From Patescibacteria group bacterium (lineage in GTDB: Bacteria; Patescibacteriota; Patescibacteriia; Patescibacteriales; BM507), in contig JAQIDC010000003.1 in the NCBI GenBank assembly GCA_027858235.1, positions 1 through 34,341 on the forward strand: a DNA stretch of 34,341 nucleotides, read 5' to 3'. The notes under the pieces are model-generated. The model worked only from the letters and a program-made list of their open reading frames with translations. It did not search any database and was not told the DNA's origin. Shown in pieces: positions 1 through 7,989 of the stretch (position 1 is its first letter; every line of letters starts with the position of its first letter). The translations under genes were made by a program, and so were the position numbers.

Positions 1-388
<388 letters not shown>

Positions 389-442
389 TTTCTCACAATA
401 TTGATTTTAACTTATTAAGTATTTAGATTGGTCTTATAAAAG

Positions 443-582
443 ACACCGTTATTTTGGTGGCACTTGCGGGAGGGTCACACCTGATCCCATCTCGAACTCA
501 GAAGTTAAGCCTCCTAGCGCCGATGATACTTGGGCCTGAGCCCTGGGAAAGTAGGTGGCCGCCAGAATAACGGTGTTTTTTT
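443..582 (+). terminator. 5S-enclosing terminator and processing stem
   Basis: Bases 443-448 (ACACCG) pair with 571-576 (CGGTGT), extending 5S helix I to about 19 bp. A run of Ts follows at 576-582. It probably ends the rRNA operon. The AT-rich stretch 583-674 holds only an imperfect dyad (TTAAGTC, then GACTTAA, at about 617-642) and no gene. Confidence 0.75.
450..570 (+). rRNA. 5S ribosomal RNA
   Basis: The 5S conserved core (ATCTCGAACTCAGAAGTTAAG and GCGCCGATG) is present. Helix I forms between 449-461 and 558-570 (TTATTTTGGTGGC with GCCGCCAGAATAA, using G-U wobbles). The stem continues outward into flanking DNA (ACACCG with CGGTGT) and runs into a T-run, so the mature 5S is embedded in a longer processing and terminator stem. 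Confidence 0.95.
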
Positions 583-674
583 GTACGCAAAAGTGGATAA
601 AATGTGTAAAACTAACTTAAGTCTAGGTTTTCTTGGACTTAAATAAAATTTCTAATAGCTAATATTGGTTAATA

Positions 675-703
675 TTGACTTTTCGGTTTTTTTGTGTTAT
701 TAT
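675..703 (+). promoter_or_regulatory. Promoter for the 50-aa ORF
   Basis: TTGACT at 675-680, a 17-base spacer and TATTAT at 698-703. The predicted leader carries a small hairpin (GTTAGA/TCTAAC, 715-730), then a GAAAGGAGAAA ribosome site just before the ATG at 756. Confidence 0.7.
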
Positions 704-755
704 TAAATTATAAAGTTAGATTTTTCTAACCAGTGCTCTTTGAAAGGAGAAAAAC

Positions 756-908
756 ATGAAAGAACAACTAGTAGTTGAATGCTTGTTGGCTGTTGCTTTC
801 TTCGTTCTGGTTTTTGTTGGTTGTTACCATACAGTTGACAAAAAACCGGAGAATATCGACAAAAACAAAAAATATGTTATCGACTACAAGGAGAGTCACC
901 ATGTTTGA
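756..908 (+). CDS. 50-aa membrane or lipoprotein-like peptide
   Basis: Not recognised. The ATG follows a strong AAAGGAG site with 5-base spacing, and a good promoter lies upstream, so translation is likely despite the length. Residues 8-23 are hydrophobic and end in F-V-G-C (Cys23), a near-lipobox. The rest is short, charged and Lys-rich, so the product may be a small lipoprotein or a single-pass membrane peptide. The stop codon overlaps a second ATG at 901 that has its own GGAG site. Next comes a separate promoter for the secreted protein at 1016. Whether the peptide is functional or a regulatory leader cannot be decided from sequence alone. Confidence 0.6.
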   Translation: MKEQLVVECLLAVAFFVLVFVGCYHTVDKKPENIDKNKKYVIDYKESHHV

Positions 909-942
909 CTTCACTTCTGGAGGTCACGCGCCAGTCGCTTGA
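901..942 (+). CDS. Possible 13-aa leader peptide
   Basis: ATG at 901 lies 7 bases after AAGGAGAG, a near-ideal ribosome site, and opens a 13-codon frame (M-F-D-F-T-S-G-G-H-A-P-V-A) ending in TGA at 940-942. It overlaps the end of the 50-aa ORF and the -35 box of the next promoter. It could be a translationally coupled micro-peptide or chance. Confidence 0.3.
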   Translation: MFDFTSGGHAPVA

Positions 943-967
943 CCTCTTTTTATTTTTATGGTATATT
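939..967 (+). promoter_or_regulatory. Promoter for the secreted protein at 1016
   Basis: TTGACC (939-944), 17-base spacer, TATATT (962-967). The expected transcript start is near 974. AGAAGGAG then sits before the ATG at 1016. This supports the internal start at 1016 over an in-frame TTG at 905. Confidence 0.75.
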
Positions 968-1015
968 TTGCAATCATTTGGTCTTTTACATTTTTCTTAC
1001 AGAAGGAGAATTATC

Positions 1016-1684
1016 ATGAAAAACATTTTTTTGTTTCTAGTCTTGGCTTTAATCCCTATTAACGCATATTCAATTATAACAAGTGATATTTCCACAAATG
1101 AAAGTAGTCAAGTGTACATATATTTTGTGAAAAAGTTTTATACAACGCATGACTGTAGCAAAATTAATGACACCGCCCTTTTGTTTGAGTTTAACTCAGG
1201 TGGTAATAGTAAAAAAAAATTATCAAGATTTATAGAACAATATACTGAAGGCATGATGAGAAACGAGTGGAAGGTAGCATATTTTCCAAGTGAAGAAATC
1301 TACAATGGAAATACCCGCAGGTGTGATTTTAAAAATTTCAGGGAAATGCTAATAAAACCTGATTTTGTTTATTATCTACCAAAACAAAATCTCAGAGAAA
1401 ACAGTTGTTATTTCAGCAAACTATCTGAACCATTTCCAGAATCAGATATTGACGTAGTTGTTATTAGCCAAGGAGATACAAATCCAAGAGTAGTCTCCTA
1501 TAAAGACTTTGCTGATGATAGCCGGAAATTAAACCTGGAGTATAGCTACTCAAAAACGATCCAGGAGTATGCTGAAAATGTTTCTAAAAAAATAGATCGA
1601 AGTTTATATTCTCTTGGGTTAAAAACCGAGAAAGATTGTATTGTTTCCAATCCTTTTTTTAAGGAAAGGAAGCATAAGAAATAA
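1016..1684 (+). CDS. Secreted protein of unknown function (222 aa)
   Basis: No family recognised. The start at 1016 is chosen because a GAAGGAG site lies 7 bases upstream and the translation opens with a clean Sec signal peptide (MKNIFLFLVLALIPINAYS, cleavage near residues 18-19). An in-frame TTG at 905 would put the signal inside the protein and lies upstream of the promoter at 939-967. The mature part is mixed alpha/beta and polar, with cysteines at C45, C97, C126 and C209 and a basic tail ending KERKHKK. It stands alone between its own promoter and a terminator at 1711. It is probably extracytoplasmic; the role is unknown. Confidence 0.8.
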   Translation: MKNIFLFLVLALIPINAYSIITSDISTNESSQVYIYFVKKFYTTHDCSKINDTALLFEFNSGGNSKKKLSRFIEQYTEGMMRNEWKVAYFPSEEIYNGNTRRCDFKNFREMLIKPDFVYYLPKQNLRENSCYFSKLSEPFPESDIDVVVISQGDTNPRVVSYKDFADDSRKLNLEYSYSKTIQEYAENVSKKIDRSLYSLGLKTEKDCIVSNPFFKERKHKK

Positions 1685-1710
1685 TAATAATACATTTTCT
1701 GTATTTAACA

Positions 1711-1739
1711 AGGCGCGGAAACCTCCGTGCCTTTTTTTT
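1711..1739 (+). terminator. Rho-independent terminator
   Basis: GGCGCGG (1712-1718) pairs with CCGTGCC (1725-1731) around a 6-base loop, followed by eight Ts. It ends the secreted-protein transcript. Confidence 0.85.
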
Positions 1740-1790
1740 ATTTTTAAAACATGCTTTAATAGATAGATAATAGCAAAATAATAGCAAAAT

Positions 1791-2468
1791 ATGAAAGCAG
1801 TAATATTAGCAGCTGGCAGAGGTTCTCGCTTGAGGCCCTTGACAGACAATATCCCAAAACCATTGTTAAAAATAAATGGTATAAGTTTAATTGAATATAG
1901 TATTTCCTTGGTATCTCCCCATGTTGACGAAATAATTTTAGTGGTAGGATATTTAGCAGACCAGATAAAAAGTTATTTAGGAGAAAGTTACAAGGGGATT
2001 AGGATATCCTATGTCACACAAGAAGAACAACTAGGAACAGGACATGCTCTATATTTGTGCAAGGATTTGTTGCCTGATGATTTTTTGGTTTTGATGAGCG
2101 ACGATCTTTATGATAGGGAAGATATTAAAGCACTTTTGCCACATAAATTTTCCCTGTTAACCCAGGAGGCTAAATTAAATTTTTCTGGAGGGAGAGTTGA
2201 AACAGATAATGATGAAAAACTGATTGGAATTGTTGAGGGAGATCACAAAAAAGGCGATTTAGTGAATGTTGCGGCATATAAAATGAGCGCTGAAATTTTT
2301 GATTACCCTCTAGTTAAAATACCAGGCAGAGAAGAATATGGACTACCCCAAACCCTAGTTAGTTTAGTGAACGATTTTGATATAAAAATACACAGAGCAA
2401 GATTTTGGATGCCGATAAATGATTTGGAAGGCTTAGAAGCAGCTCGTAAATATAAAAATAAATTATAA
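1791..2468 (+). CDS. Sugar-phosphate nucleotidyltransferase
   Basis: A nucleotidyltransferase (NTP_transferase fold) of 225 aa, expected to join a nucleoside triphosphate and a sugar phosphate or similar to make an activated sugar. Visible motifs are the glycine-rich NTP loop LAAGRGSRLRPLTD (6-19), Lys23 in the following PKPLL (22-26), the base-recognition segment LGTGHAL (81-87), and Asp104-Asp105 in LMSDDLY as the metal-site candidates. It has no left-handed beta-helix or acyltransferase domain, so it is a core-only enzyme of the RfbA/GlmU-N/MurNAc-1-P uridylyltransferase type; the substrate cannot be assigned. First gene of a cluster, with 12 bases to the dehydrogenase. No clear ribosome site; the start is set by the N-terminal motif. 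Confidence 0.88.
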   Translation: MKAVILAAGRGSRLRPLTDNIPKPLLKINGISLIEYSISLVSPHVDEIILVVGYLADQIKSYLGESYKGIRISYVTQEEQLGTGHALYLCKDLLPDDFLVLMSDDLYDREDIKALLPHKFSLLTQEAKLNFSGGRVETDNDEKLIGIVEGDHKKGDLVNVAAYKMSAEIFDYPLVKIPGREEYGLPQTLVSLVNDFDIKIHRARFWMPINDLEGLEAARKYKNKL

Positions 2469-2480
2469 ACAAATAAATAT

Positions 2481-3476
2481 ATGAAAATAGCATTTTTTGA
2501 GATTAAGGGCTGGGAAAAGAAATATCTAAACAAACAATTAAAAGGGCATAATGTTACATATTACGAAGAAGTACTAAACGAAAATAATGTTTCAAAAGTA
2601 AAGAATTTTGACATTGTTTCCGTGTTTATATATTCAAAAGTTGATAAAAAAGTTATTTCCGGCCTTCCTAAATTAAAATTAATTACCACAAGGTCAACTG
2701 GCTTTGACCACATTGATTTAAAAGAGGCAAAAAAAAGGAAGATTCCAGTGTGTAATGTTCCCTCTTATGGAGAAAATACAGTCGCTGAACACACCTTTGC
2801 TCTTATTTTGTCTTTGTCTAGAAATATTCATAAGTCCTATCTCCGTTCAACTCAGAAAGATTTTTCTATTGATGGACTAAAAGGCTTTGATTTGAAAGGG
2901 AAAACTTTGGGTATAGTTGGTGCTGGTAAAATAGGAATGCATGTAATAAGAATGGCTCGAGCTTTTAGCATGAGAGTAATTGTCTTTGATGTAAATCAAG
3001 ATACTTTTTTGGCTGATGTCCTAGGGTTTGAATATGGAACCTTTGATGAAGTGTTACAACAATCTGATATTATTTCTTTGCATGCCCCTTACAACAAACA
3101 CACTCACCATATGATTAATATGGACAATATTAAAATTATTAAGAAAGGAGCAATTTTGATTAATACTTCTCGAGGAGGATTGGTTGATATTGATGCTCTG
3201 ATTACAGCTCTTGATAAAAAGATTTTAGCTGGTGCTGGGCTTGATGTTATTGAGGGAGAAGAATTAATAAAAGAAGAAAAGCAGTTGCTATATGATAAGG
3301 CAAAAATAGAATCTCTTGGTTATCTAATAAAAGATCATATTCTTTTGAATAAAGATAATGTTGTTTTTACTCCTCATATCGCTTTTTACAGTCAAGAAGC
3401 TTTGGAGAGAATATTGGAAACAACTGCAGAGAATATAGATTCTTATTTAGATGAAAAAATAAAAAATTTAGTATAA
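2481..3476 (+). CDS. D-isomer 2-hydroxyacid dehydrogenase
   Basis: A 331-aa NAD-dependent dehydrogenase of the D-2-hydroxyacid family, expected to interconvert a 2-keto acid and a D-2-hydroxy acid (for example pyruvate and D-lactate). The Rossmann motif GAGKIG is at 147-152. The catalytic triad fits Arg231 (INTSRGGLVD), Glu260 (DVIEGEE) and His299 (FTPHIAFYS). The stretch after Glu260, with LIKDHILL, is the insertion typical of D-lactate dehydrogenases, so fermentative D-lactate formation is my best guess; phosphoglycerate or erythronate dehydrogenase is less likely. Full length. It lies between the nucleotidyltransferase and yvcK with short gaps, suggesting co-transcription. Confidence 0.88.
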   Translation: MKIAFFEIKGWEKKYLNKQLKGHNVTYYEEVLNENNVSKVKNFDIVSVFIYSKVDKKVISGLPKLKLITTRSTGFDHIDLKEAKKRKIPVCNVPSYGENTVAEHTFALILSLSRNIHKSYLRSTQKDFSIDGLKGFDLKGKTLGIVGAGKIGMHVIRMARAFSMRVIVFDVNQDTFLADVLGFEYGTFDEVLQQSDIISLHAPYNKHTHHMINMDNIKIIKKGAILINTSRGGLVDIDALITALDKKILAGAGLDVIEGEELIKEEKQLLYDKAKIESLGYLIKDHILLNKDNVVFTPHIAFYSQEALERILETTAENIDSYLDEKIKNLV

Positions 3477-3507
3477 AACAGTAAATTGAATTTATATATT
3501 AAGCTTT

Positions 3508-4476
3508 ATGAAAAATATAAATGTTACAACCATCGGAGGAGGCTCAGGACAATATGTATTGCTTTCTTCTTTGCGTGATATAAAAAATATAAACATATCT
3601 TCAGTTGTTTCCATGGTTGATAGTGGAGGAAGTACTGGGCGACTTCGTGATGAATTAGGGATTCTTCCACCTGGGGATATACTGAAGTGTTTATTGGCTC
3701 TTTCTCCAGACAGGGAGTATGCTAGAAAATTATTACAAAAAAGATTCAAAGCAAGCAAGAGACTAAATGGGCACAATGCTGGTAATATGCTTTTAACTTT
3801 TTTATCTCAGTTTACTGGCAATTTACCAGAAGGAGTAGAAGCACTTGGAGAAATATTAGGAATTAGAGGATCTGTTTTGCCAGTTACAACAGACAGGGCA
3901 AGTCTTGTAGCAGAGCTTAGTAATGGAGAGCGGATATTCGGAGAAGCTGCTATTGATGTTCCTCGTGGAGACCAAAGAGAGAAAATAGTTCAAACATATT
4001 TAGTCCCACATCATTCAAATGAAATTAAAGTTCATCCCCCTGTAATATCTGCAATAGAGAATTCAGATTTTGTTATTATTGGCCCTGGTGATATATATAC
4101 GAGCATAGTTCCAAACTTTTTAGTTCCTGGTGTTAAAGATGCTCTTAAAAAAAGCAAAGCAAAAATTATATATATTATGAATATAATGACAAAATTTGGA
4201 GAATCAGACTCTTTTGAGGCTATAGATTTCATAGAATTAGTAAATAAAACGATAGGAAGAAACGCTGATATAGTTTTGCAAAATGACAGAATGCCAAATA
4301 AACAAATTCTTGATTCATATAAAAAACAAAAAGCATTCTTCGTTGATGCTGTTGATGGAATGTCATCAAATAAAATAGCGTACAGTAAAAAAGACTTGTT
4401 AGATGAATCAGATGAAATAATTAGACATGACAAGAAAAAATTAACAAATTTTTTGAATAAAATACTAAAAAAATAA
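3508..4476 (+). CDS. yvcK: YvcK/CofD-like UDP-sugar-binding factor
   Basis: A member of the YvcK (gluconeogenesis factor) branch of the CofD family, 322 aa, cytoplasmic. In Firmicutes these proteins bind UDP-GlcNAc and are needed for correct cell-wall synthesis and shape on gluconeogenic carbon. Family motifs are TIGGGSGQ (8-15), MVDSGGSTGRLRDELG (36-51) followed by PPGD, and NGHNAGN (87-93); PGDIYTS in the C-terminal half is also typical. The length is normal. Linkage to a sugar nucleotidyltransferase fits a role in envelope precursor control. The gene ends one base before the next ATG, so the HAD gene is probably translationally coupled. Confidence 0.92.
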   Translation: MKNINVTTIGGGSGQYVLLSSLRDIKNINISSVVSMVDSGGSTGRLRDELGILPPGDILKCLLALSPDREYARKLLQKRFKASKRLNGHNAGNMLLTFLSQFTGNLPEGVEALGEILGIRGSVLPVTTDRASLVAELSNGERIFGEAAIDVPRGDQREKIVQTYLVPHHSNEIKVHPPVISAIENSDFVIIGPGDIYTSIVPNFLVPGVKDALKKSKAKIIYIMNIMTKFGESDSFEAIDFIELVNKTIGRNADIVLQNDRMPNKQILDSYKKQKAFFVDAVDGMSSNKIAYSKKDLLDESDEIIRHDKKKLTNFLNKILKK

Positions 4477-4477
4477 T

Positions 4478-5218
4478 ATGGCAACAGTAATATTTGATCT
4501 AGACTATACTCTCTTGGATTCCGATAAATTAAGGGGAAAATTAGCTGAAATTCTCGGTTTATCATATGATGAATATGAAAAGAGCTATCAAAAAAATTTT
4601 ACCGATAAAAATATTACTTATTCTTTTGACGAACATCTCGAGATATTATCTGAAAATCTTGAATTCAGAAATAAAACCAAGGCAATAAAAGAAAAGTTCA
4701 ATAGAGAATTAGAGAACATTGATGACCTTATGTATGATGGGGCAATTGAATACGTGGAAAATGAAAAAAATAATGGGAATGAAGTAGTGCTACTGACTTT
4801 TGCTAATAGAAAATGGCAGAAAGAAAAGATAAAAAGATTAAATAAAATAAACAAAGTTTTTGGTGAAGAAAATATAAAAGTTGATGACAAAGATAAATCA
4901 GAATCTAAAGAACTAAAAGAACTTGCCACAAGAGATGAAATATTAATAATAAATGATAAAATCGGGGAGGCAATAAAAATGGTTGACGCAATTTATGCCG
5001 AGAGGAAAAAAAACGGACTGAAAGAAATAAAAATAGAGGTAGCAATAATTGAAGGGAAATACTCAGAAAATGAAATAGAGATAGAAGAAGCTAAAGCTCG
5101 AGGTTTCAAATTCTATGACTGTATCAAAAACGTTCCAGAGTTCATGAAGGCTGAACGAAACAAGGAAATAGAAAATTCTTTTCTCAAGGGAGAATCACTA
5201 GGTATTAGTAAGAAATAA
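4478..5218 (+). CDS. HAD-superfamily hydrolase
   Basis: A 246-aa haloacid-dehalogenase-type hydrolase. The nucleophile motif FDLDYTLLDSD starts the protein (Asp7 nucleophile, Asp9 general acid). A motif II Thr is plausible in VVLLTFANR, and LIINDKIGEA looks like the acidic motif IV region, though motif IV is weaker than usual. A helical cap follows motif I. Substrate unknown; a phosphatase for a sugar phosphate or nucleotide is the usual outcome. The ATG is 1 base after the yvcK stop, and the next gene starts 15 bases downstream. The C-terminal 60 residues (acidic helix then AERNKEIENSFLKGESLGI) have no obvious catalytic part. Confidence 0.8.
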   Translation: MATVIFDLDYTLLDSDKLRGKLAEILGLSYDEYEKSYQKNFTDKNITYSFDEHLEILSENLEFRNKTKAIKEKFNRELENIDDLMYDGAIEYVENEKNNGNEVVLLTFANRKWQKEKIKRLNKINKVFGEENIKVDDKDKSESKELKELATRDEILIINDKIGEAIKMVDAIYAERKKNGLKEIKIEVAIIEGKYSENEIEIEEAKARGFKFYDCIKNVPEFMKAERNKEIENSFLKGESLGISKK

Positions 5219-5233
5219 TTATTATAAAAACAA

Positions 5234-6445
5234 ATGGATAAATACCATCACGAAATGCAAATTGATAAACATTTGCATTTAGCTCGTTTTTTAAAGGACA
5301 AATATAATGACCTACTCATTGCCGACACTTTAAGGCTTTTTGCCCTTTCAATGATATCTCTTTTCGTCCCAATTTTTTTATTAAAAACAGGTTTTAGCAT
5401 AATGAATATAGCGTTTTTTGAGTTGGGAATGTTTGTTTTTACGGTTCCTTTTCAATATTTAATTTTGTTAAGAATAAATAAATGGAAAGTTGAAAGAGCG
5501 TTGATAGTTAGCTATTTTGTAAATATTTTATTTTATATATCTCTATTTTATACAAACACAATCATTGATCTTGTTGGCAGTATACCCTTTTTATTTTTAA
5601 TTGGTTTTGTGAATGTCTTGGCGGTTGGTTTATATTGGACTGCTCATCATATATATTTTGTCAGCTCTATAGAGAGAAAAGATGCTGGAAGTAAAACGGC
5701 AATTTTGTCTGGAGTTCCTGTTTTGGTGGCCATTGCGAGCCCTTTTATTGGGAGTATTCTTATAACAAATTTTAGTTTTAAGATAAGTTTTTTGGTTAGT
5801 GCAATATTTTTGTTAATAGCATCAATAGTATTATTTTTTTCAGGAAAAATAAAAACAATTAAGGTTGATTTGGATATGGAAAAAATTATCGATAAAAAGA
5901 ACATGAATAAGAATCTACTATTTACGATTCAGGGTCTTGGAAGCGCCTCTACGGGTTTGGTTTGGCCTCTTCTTTTATTTTTCCTTTCTGTAAAGCTACT
6001 TTCTATGGGTGTCTTATATCTTTTTTCAAATCTAGCTTACGCAGTTATTGGTTATTGGGGTGGAAAAAGAGCAGATAAAAATGGTTCTCATAAAATTGTA
6101 AAAATAGGTGCTGCTGGTCATGGAATATCGATGATTTTTAGAGCATTTGCAACATCCATCATTGCACTTACCACTTTTCAAACCATGGGAGGCATTTTTG
6201 GAGGACTAATTCATATTTCCCTAGACGCTGGATTCTTCAGGTGGTCACGTGAGGATATAGCAAACAGTATTATGAATAGAGAATTGTATATGCATATTGG
6301 AAGATTTTTTTCTCTCGCATTGTTACTCGTTCTACTTCTTAAATTCACTATTATTCAGTCCCTAATATCAGTTTTAGTTATATCTGGTTTGTTAACATTT
6401 ATTTTAAGTCTGTTCGTCTCTAGAGATGGAAAAATAGTAGACTAG
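5234..6445 (+). CDS. Major facilitator superfamily transporter
   Basis: A 403-aa integral membrane protein with about 11-12 hydrophobic segments spread over the whole length and a polar loop near residues 205-230 (IKTIKVDLDMEKIIDKKN) splitting two six-helix halves. This is the MFS pattern. A motif-A-like loop (GGKRADKNGSHKIVKIG) lies between helices in the C-terminal half. No substrate-specific signature is visible; multidrug or metabolite efflux is possible. It is the last gene of the cluster, followed by a terminator at 6472. Charged residues are few in the predicted helices, favouring a facilitator over a channel. Confidence 0.8.
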   Translation: MDKYHHEMQIDKHLHLARFLKDKYNDLLIADTLRLFALSMISLFVPIFLLKTGFSIMNIAFFELGMFVFTVPFQYLILLRINKWKVERALIVSYFVNILFYISLFYTNTIIDLVGSIPFLFLIGFVNVLAVGLYWTAHHIYFVSSIERKDAGSKTAILSGVPVLVAIASPFIGSILITNFSFKISFLVSAIFLLIASIVLFFSGKIKTIKVDLDMEKIIDKKNMNKNLLFTIQGLGSASTGLVWPLLLFFLSVKLLSMGVLYLFSNLAYAVIGYWGGKRADKNGSHKIVKIGAAGHGISMIFRAFATSIIALTTFQTMGGIFGGLIHISLDAGFFRWSREDIANSIMNRELYMHIGRFFSLALLLVLLLKFTIIQSLISVLVISGLLTFILSLFVSRDGKIVD

Positions 6446-6471
6446 ATAAATTAAATTAAATTTTTTACAAA

Positions 6472-6497
6472 AACACCATTTTCCTTGGTGTTTTTTT
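6472..6497 (+). terminator. Terminator of the five-gene cluster
   Basis: AACACCA (6472-6478) pairs with TGGTGTT (6486-6492), followed by a T-run to 6497. Confidence 0.85.
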
Positions 6498-6524
6498 CTG
6501 TGGACAAATAAGTAACTGCCTAAG

Positions 6525-6545
6525 TTCAACAAGTAAGTGCAACAC
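6525..6545 (+). repeat. IS30 left inverted repeat
   Basis: TTCAACAAGTAAGTGCAACAC. Just inside is a dyad, TTTGATATAATCAAA (6546-6560), whose centre is a TATAAT -10 box, so the transposase promoter overlaps the element end. Confidence 0.85.
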
Positions 6546-6564
6546 TTTGATATAATCAAAGTAT

Positions 6565-7575
6565 ATGCAATATAAACATTTTACAATTGAAGAAAGAGAA
6601 ACAATCCAAGAAATGCTGTGGCAGAGAAAATCAATTCGAGCTATAGCTAAAAGATTAAACAGGAGTCCATCCTCGATATCAAGAGAGGTAAATAAAAACC
6701 GTGATTCTATTAACAGACGGCAGTATACTCCCAGAATAGCTCATGAAAAAGCTCTTATAAATAGATCAAGAAGAGGGAGAGAAAAACGTCTAAAAAGCGA
6801 AAAAGTCAGGTATTATGTAATTAAACATCTAAAGCTAGGCTGGTCGCCAGAACAAATATCAGGTACGATTGAGGATAATATTAATGAAACAATATCATTC
6901 GAAACAATCTATCAGTATGTTTATGCCCAAATACACAGAAATGGACATGGTTATACAAAGCCGGGTTGTGAAGATTTACGTCCTTACTTAGCTAGACGAA
7001 GAAAGAGAAGAAATCAACAAAGTGGACGAAAAAGTCACCGTATAGACAAAGGTCCATTGCCATCAATAGAGGATAGACCACAAGAAGTTGGTTTAAGAAT
7101 AGATGTTGGCCATTGGGAAAATGACCTAATAGTCTCCAATCAATCAAAATATAAATTAAAAACAATTAATGAACGTTACTCTGGACTAGTATTTATTAAA
7201 AAGATAAAAAATGGCACCATAGAGGAATCAAACAAGGCTATGATTGAAAGACTATCTGAAATACCAAGACAGTATTTAAAAACGCTCACAATGGATAGGG
7301 GCTCTGAAAATCTAGGCTATCAGGAGATTGAAAATACTCTAGGTTTTGATTGTTTTTATGCTCATTCGTATTGTTCCTGGGAGCGAGGTTCAAATGAAAA
7401 TCTAAATGGATTAATTCGCAGGTTTCTACCCAAGAAAACTGATTTTAGAATAGTCACAAATAATGATATTAAAAAAATTGAATACTTATTAAACTCTAGA
7501 CCAAGAAAAAGACTTGGCTGGAAGACACCTTATGAGGTATTCTATGAGATGACAGGTGTTGCACTTCAGAGTTGA
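6565..7575 (+). CDS. IS30-family transposase
   Basis: A full-length 336-aa DDE transposase. The N-terminal helix-turn-helix (IEERETIQEMLWQRKSIRAI, about 8-27, continuing through PSSISREV) binds the ends. The RNase H-fold catalytic triad is Asp187 (GHWENDLIV), Asp244 (TMDRGSEN) and Glu278 (RGSNENLNGLIRRFLPK), with 33 residues between the last two, the spacing of the IS30 family. No frameshift or missing catalytic residue, so it may be active. No Shine-Dalgarno site; the ATG is about 9 bases after the -10 box (TATAAT, 6551-6556), so the mRNA is nearly leaderless. Codon use is like its neighbours. Confidence 0.95.
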   Translation: MQYKHFTIEERETIQEMLWQRKSIRAIAKRLNRSPSSISREVNKNRDSINRRQYTPRIAHEKALINRSRRGREKRLKSEKVRYYVIKHLKLGWSPEQISGTIEDNINETISFETIYQYVYAQIHRNGHGYTKPGCEDLRPYLARRRKRRNQQSGRKSHRIDKGPLPSIEDRPQEVGLRIDVGHWENDLIVSNQSKYKLKTINERYSGLVFIKKIKNGTIEESNKAMIERLSEIPRQYLKTLTMDRGSENLGYQEIENTLGFDCFYAHSYCSWERGSNENLNGLIRRFLPKKTDFRIVTNNDIKKIEYLLNSRPRKRLGWKTPYEVFYEMTGVALQS

Positions 7576-7576
7576 A
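7556..7576 (-). repeat. IS30 right inverted repeat
   Basis: Complement of the left end with mismatches in the central five bases. It contains the transposase stop codon (TGA at 7573-7575). Confidence 0.85.
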
Positions 7577-7592
7577 TCTACCCTGAGAGGGG

Positions 7593-7621
7593 TTGACAAA
7601 TATTTGCATGTGTGATATATT
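7593..7621 (+). promoter_or_regulatory. Near-consensus promoter for RNA copy A/B
   Basis: TTGACA (7593-7598), exactly 17 bases, TATATT (7616-7621). The transcript start would be near 7628, about 15 bases before the stem of RNA copy A. No ORF or ribosome site follows. Confidence 0.8.
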
Positions 7622-7643
7622 ACAATGTTGTTTAAAAAAAGAA

Positions 7644-7762
7644 TATAAATCAATTGAAACGGGGAGGCACGACAAGCATAGGGATTGGCGAGAGGGTACT
7701 CCGGCTACGGCTAGACTGCATCTAGCAAAGATTCTTTGCCTGCCCGTTTTAGTTGATTTATA
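7644..7762 (+). ncRNA. Novel structured RNA, copy A
   Basis: No known RNA family recognised. The 5' arm 7644-7669 and 3' arm 7737-7762 pair over 26 positions with one G-G mismatch and two G-U wobbles. Inside, the segment GGCACGACAAGCAT (7666-7679) is shared with copies B and C. An inner helix forms from AGGGATT (about 7680-7686) and GATTCTT (7730-7736). A small hairpin GGC-UACG-GCU (about 7703-7712) is followed by GCTAGA/TCTAGC pairing as an alternative. GC content is well above neighbouring coding DNA. No ORF. It is driven by the promoter at 7593 and followed directly by copy B. Confidence 0.75.
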
Positions 7763-7770
7763 AAGGTCCC

Positions 7771-7870
7771 CTTTGGTGGGGGAGGCGCGACAAGCACAGG
7801 GGTTTGCGATAGGGTTTATCTGGCTACGGCTCGATAACATCTAACAATAATTCTTTGCCTTCCACCAAAG
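7771..7870 (+). ncRNA. Novel structured RNA, copy B
   Basis: The closing stem CTTTGGTGG...GGAGGC (7771-7786) pairs with GCCTTCCACCAAAG (7857-7870) apart from a 2-base bulge; its primary sequence differs from A and C, so pairing and not sequence is kept. The conserved core is GGCGCGACAAGCAC (7784-7797). The inner helix is AGGGGTT with AATTCTT. The hairpin has UACG as loop, with the lower stem TATC...GATA: GGC/GCU as in A but different outer pairs. It begins 8 bases after the stem of copy A, so A and B probably form one tandem transcript. Confidence 0.72.
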
Positions 7871-7879
7871 ATGATCTTA

Positions 7880-7908
7880 TTGACAGGTTAAAAAATATTT
7901 TATAGTAT
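7880..7908 (+). promoter_or_regulatory. Putative promoter of the GC-rich RNA block
   Basis: TTGACA (7880-7885), 17 bases, TAGTAT (7903-7908). The -10 is weaker than at 7593. A transcript starting near 7915 would read through the folded block to the terminator at 8554. Confidence 0.5.
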
Positions 7909-7939
7909 TTATTGATGGTACATTAAATATAAATAAAGA

Positions 7940-7986
7940 TTAAAGTGTGTAGCTAAAGCTTAAGGAGTTTTAACTACACACTTTAA
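7940..7986 (+). other. 13-bp stem-loop
   Basis: TTAAAGTGTGTAG (7940-7952) pairs perfectly with CTACACACTTTAA (7974-7986) around a 21-base loop. It is followed by an AT stretch but only five Ts in a row, so it could be a weak terminator for A/B or the 5' domain of the next RNA. Confidence 0.6.
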
Positions 7987-7989
7987 ATA

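Larger units (their letters stand above)
6525..7576 (+). mobile_element. IS30-family insertion sequence, complete
   Basis: A 1,052-bp element bounded by 21-bp imperfect inverted repeats. The left end is TTCAAC, five variable bases, then AGTGCAACAC; the right end is the complement with a different five-base middle (16/21 matches). One transposase gene fills the element and its stop codon lies inside the right repeat. No unambiguous target duplication is visible (left flank CTAAG, right flank TCTAC), so exact ends may differ by a few bases. It sits between the terminator of the upstream cluster and the RNA locus at 7593, interrupting no obvious gene. Confidence 0.9.

Noticed and set aside
905-1015. 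N-terminal extension of the secreted protein from TTG at 905
   Set aside because: It lies upstream of the gene's promoter and would bury the signal peptide.
7496-7840. 114-aa minus-strand ORF over the IS end and RNA copies A/B
   Set aside because: Crosses the IS boundary and mirrors RNA structure; no ribosome site.
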